From a virus, in IMG/VR virus record IMGVR_UViG_3300037606_000137, positions 1 to 64,000 of that record: a DNA stretch of 64,000 nucleotides. One strand, 5' to 3'. The notes under the pieces are model-generated. The model was given only the letters and a program-made list of their open reading frames with translations. It did not search any database and had not been told where the DNA came from. Shown here piece after piece: positions 1-8,990 of the stretch. Each line of letters starts with the position of its first letter. The stretch's first letter is position 1. The translations under genes were made by a program, and so were the position numbers.

Positions 1-790
1 TTATATTATAATTTAAATAACCTTGTTCTAATTGTTCGATATTTTTATAACGCCAAACATATCCACCACTATTACGAATATTGCCTTTACAACACGCAAC
101 AATATTATTTGCACCTGTTGTTTTGGTCGCTTCTGTAATAGTATTCCACTCTTTTATAAAATCACCATTTTTATTAAATTGTAAAATTGTTCTTTTATTT
201 AATTTTTTTTCTTCTGGTATAATAATTTTATCGCCTTGATTACACCAAATATATCCACCTGAAGATTTATATCTACCTGATATAACAGCACCAATATTTT
301 GTGCTTTTAAATTCAACTGGTTCGCTGCTTCTTTTATTGATCGATAATTTTTAATAAAATTACCATTTAAATCATATTGATCTACAGAATTACCAAATTC
401 TAAAAACCATGCATCTGTGTGTTTTGTTCCTAAAGCACCATCACCACCATCTGTATGATTTGTTAATGGTCCTAAATTTAAATCATATCTTCCAATATTT
501 TTAATCAATTTTATTTCTTTTAAACATGCATTTTTATTTGTCATATTCTCATATAATTTTAATATAATAACATTTAATGCTTCATTTTTTATAGCGTTAA
601 TTTTATTTATTTTGTATGATTTATGTTTATCATATAAACCATTTTTACATCGATCGTTTTTCCCTTTACCTATATAAAATGGTTCGTAACCAAATTTATA
701 ATTATTATATTTATAATTACCTGGTTTTCGTGGATCTAAATAAACATATACATAGTATTCTTCTTTTAAACTTATTTCTTTTTTTGTCAT
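1..790 (-). CDS. GIY-YIG homing endonuclease with NUMOD-type repeats (3' end outside window)
   Basis: Reads on the minus strand from an ATG at 790 without a stop to the left edge (at least 263 residues), so the C-terminus is missing. The N-terminal part carries a GIY-YIG-like core: a YVYVYLD strand, then FYIGKGKNDR near residue 40. Two consecutive modules of the form QYDLNGNFIKNYRSI...GGYIW and QFNKNGDFIKEW...GGYVW are NUMOD1-like DNA-binding repeats typical of phage homing endonucleases. It diverges from the exonuclease gene at 831. Expected to be a freestanding selfish nuclease that cuts a related phage allele; the target is not visible here. Confidence 0.8.
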   Translation of the reverse strand, partial: MTKKEISLKEEYYVYVYLDPRKPGNYKYNNYKFGYEPFYIGKGKNDRCKNGLYDKHKSYKINKINAIKNEALNVIILKLYENMTNKNACLKEIKLIKNIGRYDLNLGPLTNHTDGGDGALGTKHTDAWFLEFGNSVDQYDLNGNFIKNYRSIKEAANQLNLKAQNIGAVISGRYKSSGGYIWCNQGDKIIIPEEKKLNKRTILQFNKNGDFIKEWNTITEATKTTGANNIVACCKGNIRNSGGYVWRYKNIEQLEQGYLNYNI

Positions 791-830
791 ATACTATATA
801 GTAAAAACAATCTTACACACTAAATAATTT

Positions 831-1820
831 ATGAATAACTTAATCTGTGATGGCAATTATTTACTTTATAAAAACGTACACACTTTACATAAGTTAAATA
901 GATTATACGGTGATTTATGGAATGCATTGGATAATAATATTACTAAATATACATCAATGAATAAATGGGATAAAGTAATATTAGTATCGGATTCAAATAA
1001 AAAATCGTGGAGATCTAAATATTTAACACAGTATAAATCTCATCGAGTAAAAAATACTGATATTGATTGGGATTTTGTTTTTAAAACATATAATGATTGG
1101 AAAGAATCACATAAAGAAGATATGATTATTTTAGAAGAAGATCATATTGAAGGTGATGATTGGATTACATCTGTTATTTTAAAAATGAATAAAAAAGGTA
1201 AATCAAATGTTATTATAACATCAGATCAAGATTTTTTACAACTTATAAATTATAAATTAAATAAGTCGAAATCGTGGATAAATATACAAATTGTTGATAC
1301 GTTAGGTAAAGAAACAATTTATGTTCCTGAAGGATGGCAATTATTTCTTGAAGAATTTGAAAATAATAGAAATACTGATATTTTTAAATTAGATAATAGT
1401 TGTGAAAATGTTTCATTTTTTAATAGAATTTTAAACAATTGGCAATATACAGAAATAAATCCGTATGAACAATTATTTAGAAAAGTAATACAAGGTGACA
1501 AATCTGATAATATTGAATCAATATATCAAAAATTAACAACAACAGGAAAAATTCAAAATATTGGTAAAGGTGGTGCAATAAAAATGTGGAATTTTTATAA
1601 AGAAAATTATAATAATCATTTTAATACTGAAACAGATGAATTTTCTAATGATATTATAAATTGTTTGGAAAATGTTAATAAAATAGAACTGACAAAAGAA
1701 AAAGAAATTATAGTTAATAAAAATATAAAAAGAAATATAAAATTAATTGAATTACATTATAGACACTATCCTGAATGGGTTATGGAAGAAATAATAGAAA
1801 AATTAAAAATATTTATATAA
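831..1820 (+). CDS. rnh: T4 RNase H-like 5'-3' exonuclease (FEN family)
   Basis: 329 residues, close to T4 RNase H (305). Acidic metal-site motifs lie in family order: D7 in LICDGN, E107-G-D109-D110, T130-S-D132-Q-D134-F, then the helix-three-turn-helix signature G222-D-K-S-D-N. A basic helical-arch stretch (WRSKYLTQYKSHR) precedes them. Role by family: removes RNA primers and flaps during lagging-strand synthesis. It is followed 9 nt later by a nuclease-like gene in the same direction. Start is the first ATG, with an A-rich leader and no Shine-Dalgarno. Confidence 0.88.
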   Translation: MNNLICDGNYLLYKNVHTLHKLNRLYGDLWNALDNNITKYTSMNKWDKVILVSDSNKKSWRSKYLTQYKSHRVKNTDIDWDFVFKTYNDWKESHKEDMIILEEDHIEGDDWITSVILKMNKKGKSNVIITSDQDFLQLINYKLNKSKSWINIQIVDTLGKETIYVPEGWQLFLEEFENNRNTDIFKLDNSCENVSFFNRILNNWQYTEINPYEQLFRKVIQGDKSDNIESIYQKLTTTGKIQNIGKGGAIKMWNFYKENYNNHFNTETDEFSNDIINCLENVNKIELTKEKEIIVNKNIKRNIKLIELHYRHYPEWVMEEIIEKLKIFI

Positions 1821-1829
1821 TAAAAAAAT

Positions 1830-2498
1830 ATGAGCGAATCTGATTTAATGGAATATGTTCGTGCTGATTTTGAGGCTTTAGGTTATACAACATATGCTGA
1901 GGTATGTTCTAGTACTGGTAAAAGTAAAAGATGTGACATGTATGCACGTATTGAGAATCCTGAACATGAAAATTATGGACATAGTATTGTATTTGAAGCT
2001 AAATTAACATTTAATTTTAAAGTGATGGAACAAGCTAATTTTTGGAAGAATAGAGCACATGATACATATATTATTGTACCATCAACATACAAAAATATTA
2101 GCAGTAGAAGATTTGCTAGACATTTATGTAGTATTTTAGGTATAGGTGTTTTAGAAGTCAATATTAATAAAGATAAATATTATATGACAGTCAAACCAAA
2201 TAGATGTGTTAAACCAAAATACCCAAAATTATATGACGAACAAAAATTAACTAAAGCGTCAAATTCAGAAAATTCATATGTTACACCATTTAAAATAACA
2301 GTAACAAGAATTAATGATTATATGTTAGATAAAGATAAAGAATTTTTAACACAATTAGTAAAAGATGTTAATCATCATTATAAAACAAATATTAGTGCAA
2401 CAAGATCCATTAAATTTTTAATTGAAAAAAATATAATTAATGGATTTTATATAACAAAAGAAAACAATAAACTTGTAATTAAAAAACATGGATTTTAA
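1830..2498 (+). CDS. PD-(D/E)XK-like nuclease domain protein
   Basis: 222 residues. The N-terminal half looks like a restriction-endonuclease fold: a conserved RCDMYARI strand (candidate D), then SIVFEAKL, giving D-x(n)-E-A-K, followed by NFWKNRAHDTYIIVP, a helix-strand arrangement seen in this superfamily. The C-terminal half is basic and could bind DNA. It overlaps the next gene by 11 nt, so the two are probably translationally coupled. Enzyme activity is inferred from the motif only; specificity is unknown. Confidence 0.5.
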   Translation: MSESDLMEYVRADFEALGYTTYAEVCSSTGKSKRCDMYARIENPEHENYGHSIVFEAKLTFNFKVMEQANFWKNRAHDTYIIVPSTYKNISSRRFARHLCSILGIGVLEVNINKDKYYMTVKPNRCVKPKYPKLYDEQKLTKASNSENSYVTPFKITVTRINDYMLDKDKEFLTQLVKDVNHHYKTNISATRSIKFLIEKNIINGFYITKENNKLVIKKHGF

Positions 2499-2883
2499 AA
2501 CAATTGTAGATATAACATATAGTAAAAAAAAAGATTGGGATAAATTAACAATTACAGATAAAGAAACATTTTTTTTTATTTTTAATCGTTATATGTCAAA
2601 AAAATATCCAAAGCAAGCACAATTTTTTAATGACAAAGCAATAGACAAAGCAACAGCTATGGATGTTTGGTTTTCATTTTTAAGTAAAGAAATACGTACA
2701 CCTGTTTGGTTTTGGCGTGGTCCAACAAAAAAGAAAGATCCTGAAATAAAAGGATGGAAAGTAATTCAAGAATTTTGGGAATGTCCAAAAGATGATATAT
2801 ATTTATTATGTGAATTATATTCAAAAGAATTAAAAGAAGAAATTAAAAGAATAGAACAAATAAATTTAGAACAAAATAAATAA
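2488..2883 (+). CDS. Hypothetical protein; possibly clamp-loader small subunit-like
   Basis: 131 residues, helical, charged, Trp-rich in the middle (WFSFLSKEIRTPVWFWRG). Overlaps the upstream nuclease-like gene by 11 nt and is 2 nt from the next gene, so it belongs to the exonuclease operon. Size and replication context would suit a T4 gp62-type clamp-loader subunit, but I see no diagnostic motif and do not assign it. Confidence 0.55.
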   Translation: MDFKTIVDITYSKKKDWDKLTITDKETFFFIFNRYMSKKYPKQAQFFNDKAIDKATAMDVWFSFLSKEIRTPVWFWRGPTKKKDPEIKGWKVIQEFWECPKDDIYLLCELYSKELKEEIKRIEQINLEQNK

Positions 2884-2885
2884 TT

Positions 2886-3302
2886 ATGGATAAAATAGTA
2901 GATTTTTGGGAATATAAAAATAATAATAATTTATCCATTGATGAATTAATTAGTATAGCTAAAGAATATTTTATTGAAGATTTTATTGAAAATCCTAAAA
3001 AATGGAAAATTAATTTAAATGATATTAATGATATGATGAAAAGTTCAATTAATAAGCATGTTACAAATATTAATGATTGGGTAGATATGAATTTTGATTA
3101 TTTTTGTTCAAATATTATAAAAATTATAGAAGATTGGATTAAAATCAATTCTGATATAGAACCAATTGATATAAAAAACATAACACAAAAATTAATTAAT
3201 GATTATATTAATTTACAATTAAATTTAATGAATAATAAAAAAAATACAATTGTTAATTTAATGGAATCAATAAAAAAAACATATATTGATTTTAGATATT
3301 AA
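2886..3302 (+). CDS. Hypothetical helical protein
   Basis: 138 residues, acidic and Ile/Asn-rich, predicted mostly helical, no recognisable motif. Last gene of the plus-strand run 831-3302; its stop overlaps the stop of the convergent lysozyme gene by 4 nt. Product unknown. Confidence 0.55.
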   Translation: MDKIVDFWEYKNNNNLSIDELISIAKEYFIEDFIENPKKWKINLNDINDMMKSSINKHVTNINDWVDMNFDYFCSNIIKIIEDWIKINSDIEPIDIKNITQKLINDYINLQLNLMNNKKNTIVNLMESIKKTYIDFRY

Positions 3303-4204
3303 GTATTAAAAAAATCTGCTTCTTTTTTTCTTCTCGGTATATGTCCTGGATATGATATTGCTGTAGATTTTATTTTATGTTTAGCTTCACTATAATTACC
3401 ACTTTTAACTAATTGTATAAAATCAGTTTTTCTAAAATTACCAATACCCATATTAAAAATCATAGAAATCATAGAATCATACATACCTTGTGTTATATTA
3501 TAATTTATTTTTTTATCTTTCCAATTATCTAATATTTTATCTAAACCCATTTTAGCATCTAAAATATCATACTTTAATAAATTTAATGCCTCTTTATGTG
3601 TTATCGTTGTATGTCCCACTTTCATTTTGGTTTTAGATACTCTTTCAGCATGTCCAAATCCAATTGTTAACATACCGTCACCAATATCATATGCTGTTAA
3701 TACAGGTTCCCCTTTATGTTTTATAGAACCTTCTTCATGTTTTAAAAAATCTATTAAATTATTTGAAAATGTTATTGGTTTTTTAAAAACATCACGTGAA
3801 TTTACAATTTCTGTTCTATTATATGCCAAATTAACAATTTTTACTAATTCTGTTTTATTTAATTCATTCAATGTATTAAATTCATCAATAATAGTAATCA
3901 TTTCATTAAATGATAAAATACTAACAAAACCTAAAACAAAATTTTTAAATAATTTTAATCTGAATTTATATGGTAACGCTTTTATTTTAGATATAATTTT
4001 ATTAATGTATTTAAATATTACATCTTTTCCTAATTTTAATTTTTTAATTAATTCTGAATCTTTTTTAATAACATCTGTTAAATCCCATTCAAATTCATTA
4101 GATATATCAGATTCTAATAATAAATATAATTTATCTATTGCTAACAATGCCTTAAATTTATTTTCATATAAATGATATTCATAATCAACTATCGTTAAAA
4201 TCAT
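3299..4204 (-). CDS. T4-type lysozyme (GH24 muramidase) with an N-terminal extension
   Basis: 301 residues. The C-terminal ~155 residues are a GH24 lysozyme: FLKHEEG (catalytic E158 followed by G), AYDIGDGMLTIGFGH (D173 and T180; equivalents of T4 lysozyme E11, D20, T26), then NMGIGNFRKTDF and the late RRKKEADFF element. The first ~140 residues are an uncharacterised helical region absent from T4 gene e. No signal peptide. It could be the endolysin or a virion-associated lysozyme; the extension leaves that open. Convergent with the 2886 gene. Confidence 0.85.
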   Translation of the reverse strand: MILTIVDYEYHLYENKFKALLAIDKLYLLLESDISNEFEWDLTDVIKKDSELIKKLKLGKDVIFKYINKIISKIKALPYKFRLKLFKNFVLGFVSILSFNEMITIIDEFNTLNELNKTELVKIVNLAYNRTEIVNSRDVFKKPITFSNNLIDFLKHEEGSIKHKGEPVLTAYDIGDGMLTIGFGHAERVSKTKMKVGHTTITHKEALNLLKYDILDAKMGLDKILDNWKDKKINYNITQGMYDSMISMIFNMGIGNFRKTDFIQLVKSGNYSEAKHKIKSTAISYPGHIPRRKKEADFFNT

Positions 4205-4252
4205 TAAAAATATTTATTTTTATTTTATATATTCAATTATTAATTATTAAAT

Positions 4253-5212
4253 TTAATAATTATTTTTTTTATTATGCGAATAAATTTTATTAATAATATT
4301 AATAAAATTTTCTATTGATAATACGTTTTTCATACTATTAATTATAGCAGTACAAAATACAACATTATCAATAGTATATCCCTTTTCTGAATTTATACGA
4401 TCAATAGATAAAACATTATTATTATTTGATGAAAACGATAAAATATCACCACTATAATAGCATTTTCCTTTTTGTTTATTATATAAATCAATTAAATTTT
4501 CTACAGTTAAATCAAAAGTCATATTATATTTTTTAGCTCGTGTTTTACTAGTACTATATCTATATTTTAATATTGTGTTTAAATCTGTATTTTCAGAAAA
4601 ATTAATTCTATTTTTTGTTGTTTCTGTTTTAGTGCATTTTTTACATTTTGATCTATTATTTTTATAAAACTCAATTAAATTTAAAACATTATTACATTTT
4701 ATACATTTTCCAAGACCTTTTGAATATAATTTATTATTATATTCAATTTTTGCAGCATTTTCTGATGATAAATTAAATTCTTTTGCTTTAGATTTAATTG
4801 TTGTCCATCCTCGTTTCATAATTTTAGAAATGTCCCTATATGGAATACCATCTTCAATATGTTTTTGCAATAATAAATTTTCATCATTTGTCCAAGGTCT
4901 ACTTTTACCATTACTGAATTTCATAATAATATTATGTCGTTCACACACATTTTTAATAGTTGCTATACTTCTTTTTAATTTAGTTGCTAATGCTGTTATT
5001 GTTTGTTTTTCTTTTATAAATTGTTTAATTATTAATATTTCATCTTCTGTTACAGATTTATTTATTTTTTTTAATTTAATTTTATATTTAGTTGTGAAAT
5101 TGCGTATTATATATTTTGGTATTTTTGTATCAGAAAATACATCATTAATTGAAATGTTCTCTGTTATTTTATTTTCAAAATATATTTCTAATTTTTTTTC
5201 TTGTGCTTGCAT
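4253..5212 (-). CDS. HNH-type homing endonuclease with Myb/HTH-like DNA-binding modules
   Basis: 319 residues. Order: N-terminal HTH-like repeats (TITALATKLKRSIATIK), a Myb/SANT-like segment (PWTNDENLLLQKHIEDG...YRDISKIM), a Cys4 zinc-binding element (KCIKCNNV...SKCKKC), and a C-terminal HNH-like core with a CYYSGD strand followed by SIDRINSEKGYTIDNVV. The D-R-I-x-x-x-x-G-Y-x-x-x-N-V pattern is typical of phage HNH homing nucleases. Freestanding, oriented with the lysozyme gene. Confidence 0.8.
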   Translation of the reverse strand: MQAQEKKLEIYFENKITENISINDVFSDTKIPKYIIRNFTTKYKIKLKKINKSVTEDEILIIKQFIKEKQTITALATKLKRSIATIKNVCERHNIIMKFSNGKSRPWTNDENLLLQKHIEDGIPYRDISKIMKRGWTTIKSKAKEFNLSSENAAKIEYNNKLYSKGLGKCIKCNNVLNLIEFYKNNRSKCKKCTKTETTKNRINFSENTDLNTILKYRYSTSKTRAKKYNMTFDLTVENLIDLYNKQKGKCYYSGDILSFSSNNNNVLSIDRINSEKGYTIDNVVFCTAIINSMKNVLSIENFINIINKIYSHNKKNNY

Positions 5213-5280
5213 ATAATTTTTTTATTATTATATATTAAAAATTATTTTATTTTATATACAGCGATTTGCAAAATTATTTA

Positions 5281-5288
5281 TATATTTG
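5281..5288 (+). promoter_or_regulatory. Bacteroidota-type -7 box (TATATTTG)
   Basis: TATATTTG fits the TAnnTTTG consensus, 28 nt before the nucleotidyltransferase start. No convincing TTG at the usual upstream spacing. Confidence 0.45.
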
Positions 5289-5291
5289 TTA

Positions 5292-5318
5292 AATAATAAT
5301 AATAATAATAATAATAAT
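5292..5318 (+). repeat. (AAT)9 microsatellite abutting a start codon
   Basis: Nine perfect AAT units; the last A-A-T runs into the ATG at 5317. It occupies the whole leader between the -7-like box at 5281 and the start, so slippage would change leader length without touching the protein. Confidence 0.9.
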
Positions 5319-6312
5319 GGGAGGGCAAGCGTTAAAAAATACATTCACCAGAAGATATAATAAAGATGAATTTGATTTATTAACACCAATAGTAAAAGAA
5401 AAATTAGAAAAGTATTTTAAAAAAGTATATTTAATACAAGGTCATAGAAATAAAGAAACATATGGTGATGCTGATTTTTTAGTTTTAATTGATGATAATG
5501 AATTAAATATTAATACTATATTAAATGATGAATTTTTTACTAAGGAAATTTTTAAAAATGGTAATATATATTCATTTGAATATAAAGAATTTCAAATTGA
5601 TTTAATTCTAACAACACAATCTAAATGGGAAACATCAATCAATTATTTTAATTGGTCAGATCTTGGAAATTTAATTGGCAAAGTTGCACATAAATTTGGA
5701 TTGAAATGGGGATTTGAAGGTTTGGTTTATGTATATCGTACAGATGGTAAAGTATTAGGTAATATCAATGTTAGTAAAGATTATCGTGAAGTATTAACGT
5801 TTTTAGGATTTGATTCAGATCGTTATGATTTAGGTTTTAAAAACCTTGATGAAATTTTTGATTATGTTACATCTTCAAAATATTTTAATCCATGGATGTT
5901 TGATTTTGAAACATTAAATCGTATCAATAGAGAACGTGATCAAAAAAGAACAACATATGCAAACTTTGTAAAACATGTTACACCAATGAAAGAAATTGGT
6001 CAAGATGCATATTTTTATTTTTATCCAAATAAATCTGTATACTTAGGTCATATTGATTTTAACTTTCCAGGATTCTTAAAAGAATATAACGAATTAGAAA
6101 TTATTGAAAACCGTAGATTAAAAGTAAAATCTATATTCAATGGTAAACTTGTTATGGAAGCATATCCAAATTTGAAAGGTCAAGCTTTAGGTAATGCTTT
6201 ACATAAATTTGAAAATGCGTTTGCGTCTAAATATGAATTTGAAGAATCTATTCTTACTATTAATAATACTAAAAGTGTTATTTTACAATTTAAATTAATA
6301 AATGGTTTATAA
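5317..6312 (+). CDS. Nucleotidyltransferase-fold protein
   Basis: 331 residues. N-terminal pol-beta-type nucleotidyltransferase signature: LIQGHRNKETYGDADFLVLID with catalytic D-x-D, then a third acidic strand FQIDLIL. The remainder (YVYRTDGKVLGNINV, NRINRERDQKRTTY) is not a domain I can name. Substrate could be RNA or tRNA ends, a protein or a small molecule. None of the tRNA genes here encodes CCA, so a tRNA role is conceivable but unproven. The start codon overlaps the last unit of an (AAT)9 tract. Confidence 0.7.
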   Translation: MGGQALKNTFTRRYNKDEFDLLTPIVKEKLEKYFKKVYLIQGHRNKETYGDADFLVLIDDNELNINTILNDEFFTKEIFKNGNIYSFEYKEFQIDLILTTQSKWETSINYFNWSDLGNLIGKVAHKFGLKWGFEGLVYVYRTDGKVLGNINVSKDYREVLTFLGFDSDRYDLGFKNLDEIFDYVTSSKYFNPWMFDFETLNRINRERDQKRTTYANFVKHVTPMKEIGQDAYFYFYPNKSVYLGHIDFNFPGFLKEYNELEIIENRRLKVKSIFNGKLVMEAYPNLKGQALGNALHKFENAFASKYEFEESILTINNTKSVILQFKLINGL

Positions 6313-6361
6313 TTCAAATATTATTTGTATATTCGTTTTATGAATAAATATAATGTAAAAC

Positions 6362-6808
6362 ATGAAAACATCTATAATAAAAGATATAAACGGATCACCA
6401 TATATTGGAATTGATATTTTAAAAACACATTATAATATGTTCGGATTATTAATGACTTGGGCATTTAATAATATTGATAATTTTATTTTTTGTAATGATA
6501 ATTTATTACTTAGAAATAATAACAAATATCATTTGACATTATTTAATGTTATGGAATGTAATAAATCAACAAATTTGTTATTTTATAATGATATAAACAT
6601 TAATGATATTAAATTAACAGGGATTGGTTCAATTAGTATAAATGATATGACAACATATTTTATTGTTTGTAAATCTAAAAAATTAAATACTATACGAAAA
6701 AATGTCAATTTTGAAATAAAAGATTTGCATATAACCATAGGATTTACTAAAAAAGATTTATTTCATGATAGAAAAAATAATACCAATATATTTGATATTT
6801 ATTTATAA
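6362..6808 (+). CDS. 2H phosphoesterase-like protein, candidate anti-CBASS (Acb1-like)
   Basis: 148 residues. Two H-x-T motifs, H57-L-T59 and H123-I-T125, each inside a beta strand, are the hallmark of the 2H phosphoesterase superfamily. Length and the 66-residue motif spacing resemble T4 Acb1 (gp57B, about 150 residues), which degrades cyclic oligonucleotide signals of CBASS immunity. Other 2H enzymes (RNA ligase/cyclic phosphodiesterases) have the same motifs, so the anti-CBASS role is an inference. Monocistronic, followed by an AT-only palindrome. Confidence 0.6.
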   Translation: MKTSIIKDINGSPYIGIDILKTHYNMFGLLMTWAFNNIDNFIFCNDNLLLRNNNKYHLTLFNVMECNKSTNLLFYNDININDIKLTGIGSISINDMTTYFIVCKSKKLNTIRKNVNFEIKDLHITIGFTKKDLFHDRKNNTNIFDIYL

Positions 6809-6915
6809 GTTTCAAATGTATTATTTATATCTTAAAATCATTTGTAATGAACTTTAAACAATTAAATAATCAAACCATTATATAAATAATTAAAGTGTCT
6901 TATATTACGTCTTTT

Positions 6916-6949
6916 AAAATAAATTAAAACATATGTTTTAATTTATTTT
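6916..6949. terminator. 34-bp AT-only perfect palindrome
   Basis: Perfect 17-bp arms around a central CATATG, followed by a T-rich run on the plus strand. Probably a terminator for the 2H gene, though an operator is possible. The rest of the 6809-7024 gap shows only AT-rich sequence and a second short A/T hairpin near 6961-6978. Confidence 0.5.
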
Positions 6950-7024
6950 ATATTTTTTTAATAAAAAAGTTTTTTATTGAAATAAAATTGCTATATTCGT
7001 ATTGTTCAAATAACAAATAACAAT

Positions 7025-7456
7025 ATGCAAGTAACTTATATTAAAATAAAAAACATTTCAGACGAAAATACAATTATTAATTTTGTTCATAATTGTTTAA
7101 AATTTATGACTGATGATGAATTTGATAAAATTGCTTTTCATGAAATTAATGAGACTGAAGAAATAGCGTTTGCATTTTTAACGGAACAACAAACTGAAAA
7201 TTTTGTTAAAGAATTAAAAAGTGTAGAAATGTATATTTCACATCAAAATATTACAGATGCTGTTCTTGTTGGTAATGCAAATAAGAACACAACATTTGAA
7301 AAAGTATTTTCAAGTCTTAATATTGATACATTTGTTATTGATTTATTAAATGATTTTTTGAAAAATTATTTAACTAAAGATATTGTTCTCGATAAAATAT
7401 TAGAAAACGGTATTGATAGTTTGACAAAACTAGATAAAGATATTTTAGATGCATAA
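7025..7456 (+). CDS. Hypothetical protein
   Basis: 143 residues, acidic, mixed alpha/beta pattern, no membrane segment and no recognised motif. Stands alone between an AT palindrome and a strong terminator hairpin directly after its stop. Function unknown. Confidence 0.6.
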   Translation: MQVTYIKIKNISDENTIINFVHNCLKFMTDDEFDKIAFHEINETEEIAFAFLTEQQTENFVKELKSVEMYISHQNITDAVLVGNANKNTTFEKVFSSLNIDTFVIDLLNDFLKNYLTKDIVLDKILENGIDSLTKLDKDILDA

Positions 7457-7489
7457 AAAAAGAGGTTCAAATATTTGAACCTCTTTTTA
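7455..7489. terminator. Bidirectional terminator
   Basis: GC-containing stem GAGGTTCAAA / TTTGAACCTC with A-run before and T-run after, between convergent genes 7025-7456 and 7508-8230. Confidence 0.9.
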
Positions 7490-7507
7490 TTATTAAATTA
7501 TTTTAAA

Positions 7508-8230
7508 TTATGCACCAACTGTTTGTGCTGTTGTACCTGTTGCTAATTTATTCATTCCTTTTTTACCTTCTTTATATAATAAAATTATTTTATCACCTTT
7601 ATCAAATGTTTCAATAGTACCTAAATAATTATTTTTTGCAATTGTTTTTAAAGCATTTTCCATAGTATAAGGTATTGTTTTATTATCTCCATATTCTTGA
7701 AATACTAAATTTTTACCTTTAAATTTTGCTTCTATTTCTTTTAATCTTGAAATAGAATTTTTTTTTTTCTCTTCTATTTCTTCTTTAGATCCACCTCTAA
7801 AAAAATCACCTAAACCTTCTTCTAAAGGTTCCATATCATCATCCATTTCAGTTTCATCACTCATATCATCATCCATTTCAGTTTCATAACTCATATCATC
7901 GTCTATTTCAACATTATCTATTGTGTGTGAAACATTTTGAAATACATCAAATGCTATTTGTAATTGTTCATCTGTAGGCATTTCTAAAACATCTAACTCT
8001 TCATCATTTTCAGATTCTTCGTTTAATTCATTTAATTTTAATGTATATGCATCTTTAAATACATCAAATGTGAATTCTTCATTTTTATCATTATCATCAT
8101 CATCATTATCATCATCTTCATTATCAACAACTGCAGGCATGTCGTCGTCTTCAAAATTTTCTGTAATGTATTTAAATGCTCCCGGATTTTTTGCTTTTTC
8201 AGCTATAAACGTTTTTATATTAGTAATCAT
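7508..8230 (-). CDS. Acidic protein with N-terminal capsid-targeting-like tag
   Basis: 240 residues. Begins MITNIKTFIAEK, one of at least eight proteins in the window with this N-terminal pattern; T4 capsid-targeting sequences (MKTYQEFIAE) look alike and are cut after I/L-x-E by the prohead protease. Residues ~35-135 are extremely acidic (D/E runs, a repeated SDETEMDDDM-type unit); the C-terminal ~100 residues are basic and folded-looking. Prohead-core or internal-protein function is plausible but inferred. Likely co-transcribed with the next three minus-strand genes. Confidence 0.6.
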   Translation of the reverse strand: MITNIKTFIAEKAKNPGAFKYITENFEDDDMPAVVDNEDDDNDDDDNDKNEEFTFDVFKDAYTLKLNELNEESENDEELDVLEMPTDEQLQIAFDVFQNVSHTIDNVEIDDDMSYETEMDDDMSDETEMDDDMEPLEEGLGDFFRGGSKEEIEEKKKNSISRLKEIEAKFKGKNLVFQEYGDNKTIPYTMENALKTIAKNNYLGTIETFDKGDKIILLYKEGKKGMNKLATGTTAQTVGA

Positions 8231-8269
8231 AATTTTTTATTTTTTTTTTTTATATATTGTTTTTACATA

Positions 8270-8698
8270 TTACATTTCTATTTCACCTTGTGGCATATCA
8301 TCAGATGGTGTTAATGGTGTTTCTGTTGAAATTATTGGTTCATCAAAATTTTGATCGTTTTCAACATCATCAACTTCATCAGATGTAATTTCTGTAGATG
8401 CTTCACCTGGCGCCTTTGTTGGTTCACCTAATATAGTATTAACTGGTAAAGATTCAATATTAATAAAATTTGTTGTTACATATGAAACAAGCATTTCTGC
8501 TAATTCTATATCTGACCAATTTTCTCTTGGATCTGTACCTTGTTCTTTTTTAGCTTTACTTACAAAAGCATTAATTAATGATTTTGGAATATCTATACTT
8601 GTTCTTACTTTATATAAATCACCCATTTTGAAAACTGATTCGTGAATAGAATTTAATCTTTCACTTATTACTTGTTCTTTTGTTTTTAAAAATGCCAT
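8270..8698 (-). CDS. Hypothetical protein with acidic C-terminal tail
   Basis: 142 residues. N-terminal ~90 residues helical and charged (ERLNSIHESVF...), C-terminal ~50 residues Pro/Asp/Glu/Thr-rich and probably disordered. Part of the minus-strand group 7508-9734. No recognised motif. Confidence 0.6.
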   Translation of the reverse strand: MAFLKTKEQVISERLNSIHESVFKMGDLYKVRTSIDIPKSLINAFVSKAKKEQGTDPRENWSDIELAEMLVSYVTTNFINIESLPVNTILGEPTKAPGEASTEITSDEVDDVENDQNFDEPIISTETPLTPSDDMPQGEIEM

Positions 8699-8722
8699 TT
8701 TTAATAATATTTTTTATTTTTA

Positions 8723-8968
8723 TTATATATTGTTTTTATATAGTTGTTTTATTTTATCTTTTAACTCATCTGTAAAATTTTCATTATCTGTTTTAAATGT
8801 TTTTATTTTAGAATTAGTCATAGATTTTGCCATAAATTCACCTTGATGAATTTGTTTAATTAATTCATCGTCATAAAATAATTTAACTGTATCAAAATAT
8901 TCATTATCATTTGAAATAAGTTGTTCATTAATTAAATATGATTTAAATTTCTTTATAGTTGTTATCAT
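8723..8968 (-). CDS. Small protein with capsid-targeting-like N-terminus
   Basis: 81 residues starting MITTIKKFKSYLINEQ, with a predicted prohead-protease-like site after I-N-E near residue 15. The rest is a short helical charged domain ending FTDELKDKIKQLYKNN, similar in style to the ends of the repeat proteins at 26030 and 29200. Possibly an internal head protein; inferred only from the tag. Confidence 0.55.
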   Translation of the reverse strand: MITTIKKFKSYLINEQLISNDNEYFDTVKLFYDDELIKQIHQGEFMAKSMTNSKIKTFKTDNENFTDELKDKIKQLYKNNI

Positions 8969-8990
8969 AAATTATATATTTGTTTTTTTT

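Noticed and set aside
616-801. Short plus-strand open frame
   Set aside because: Lies opposite the start of the GIY-YIG gene, whose minus-strand frame has clear domain motifs.
8070-8354. Plus-strand Ser-rich open frame
   Set aside because: Antisense of the Asp/Glu-rich minus-strand gene, which produces artificial Ser runs.
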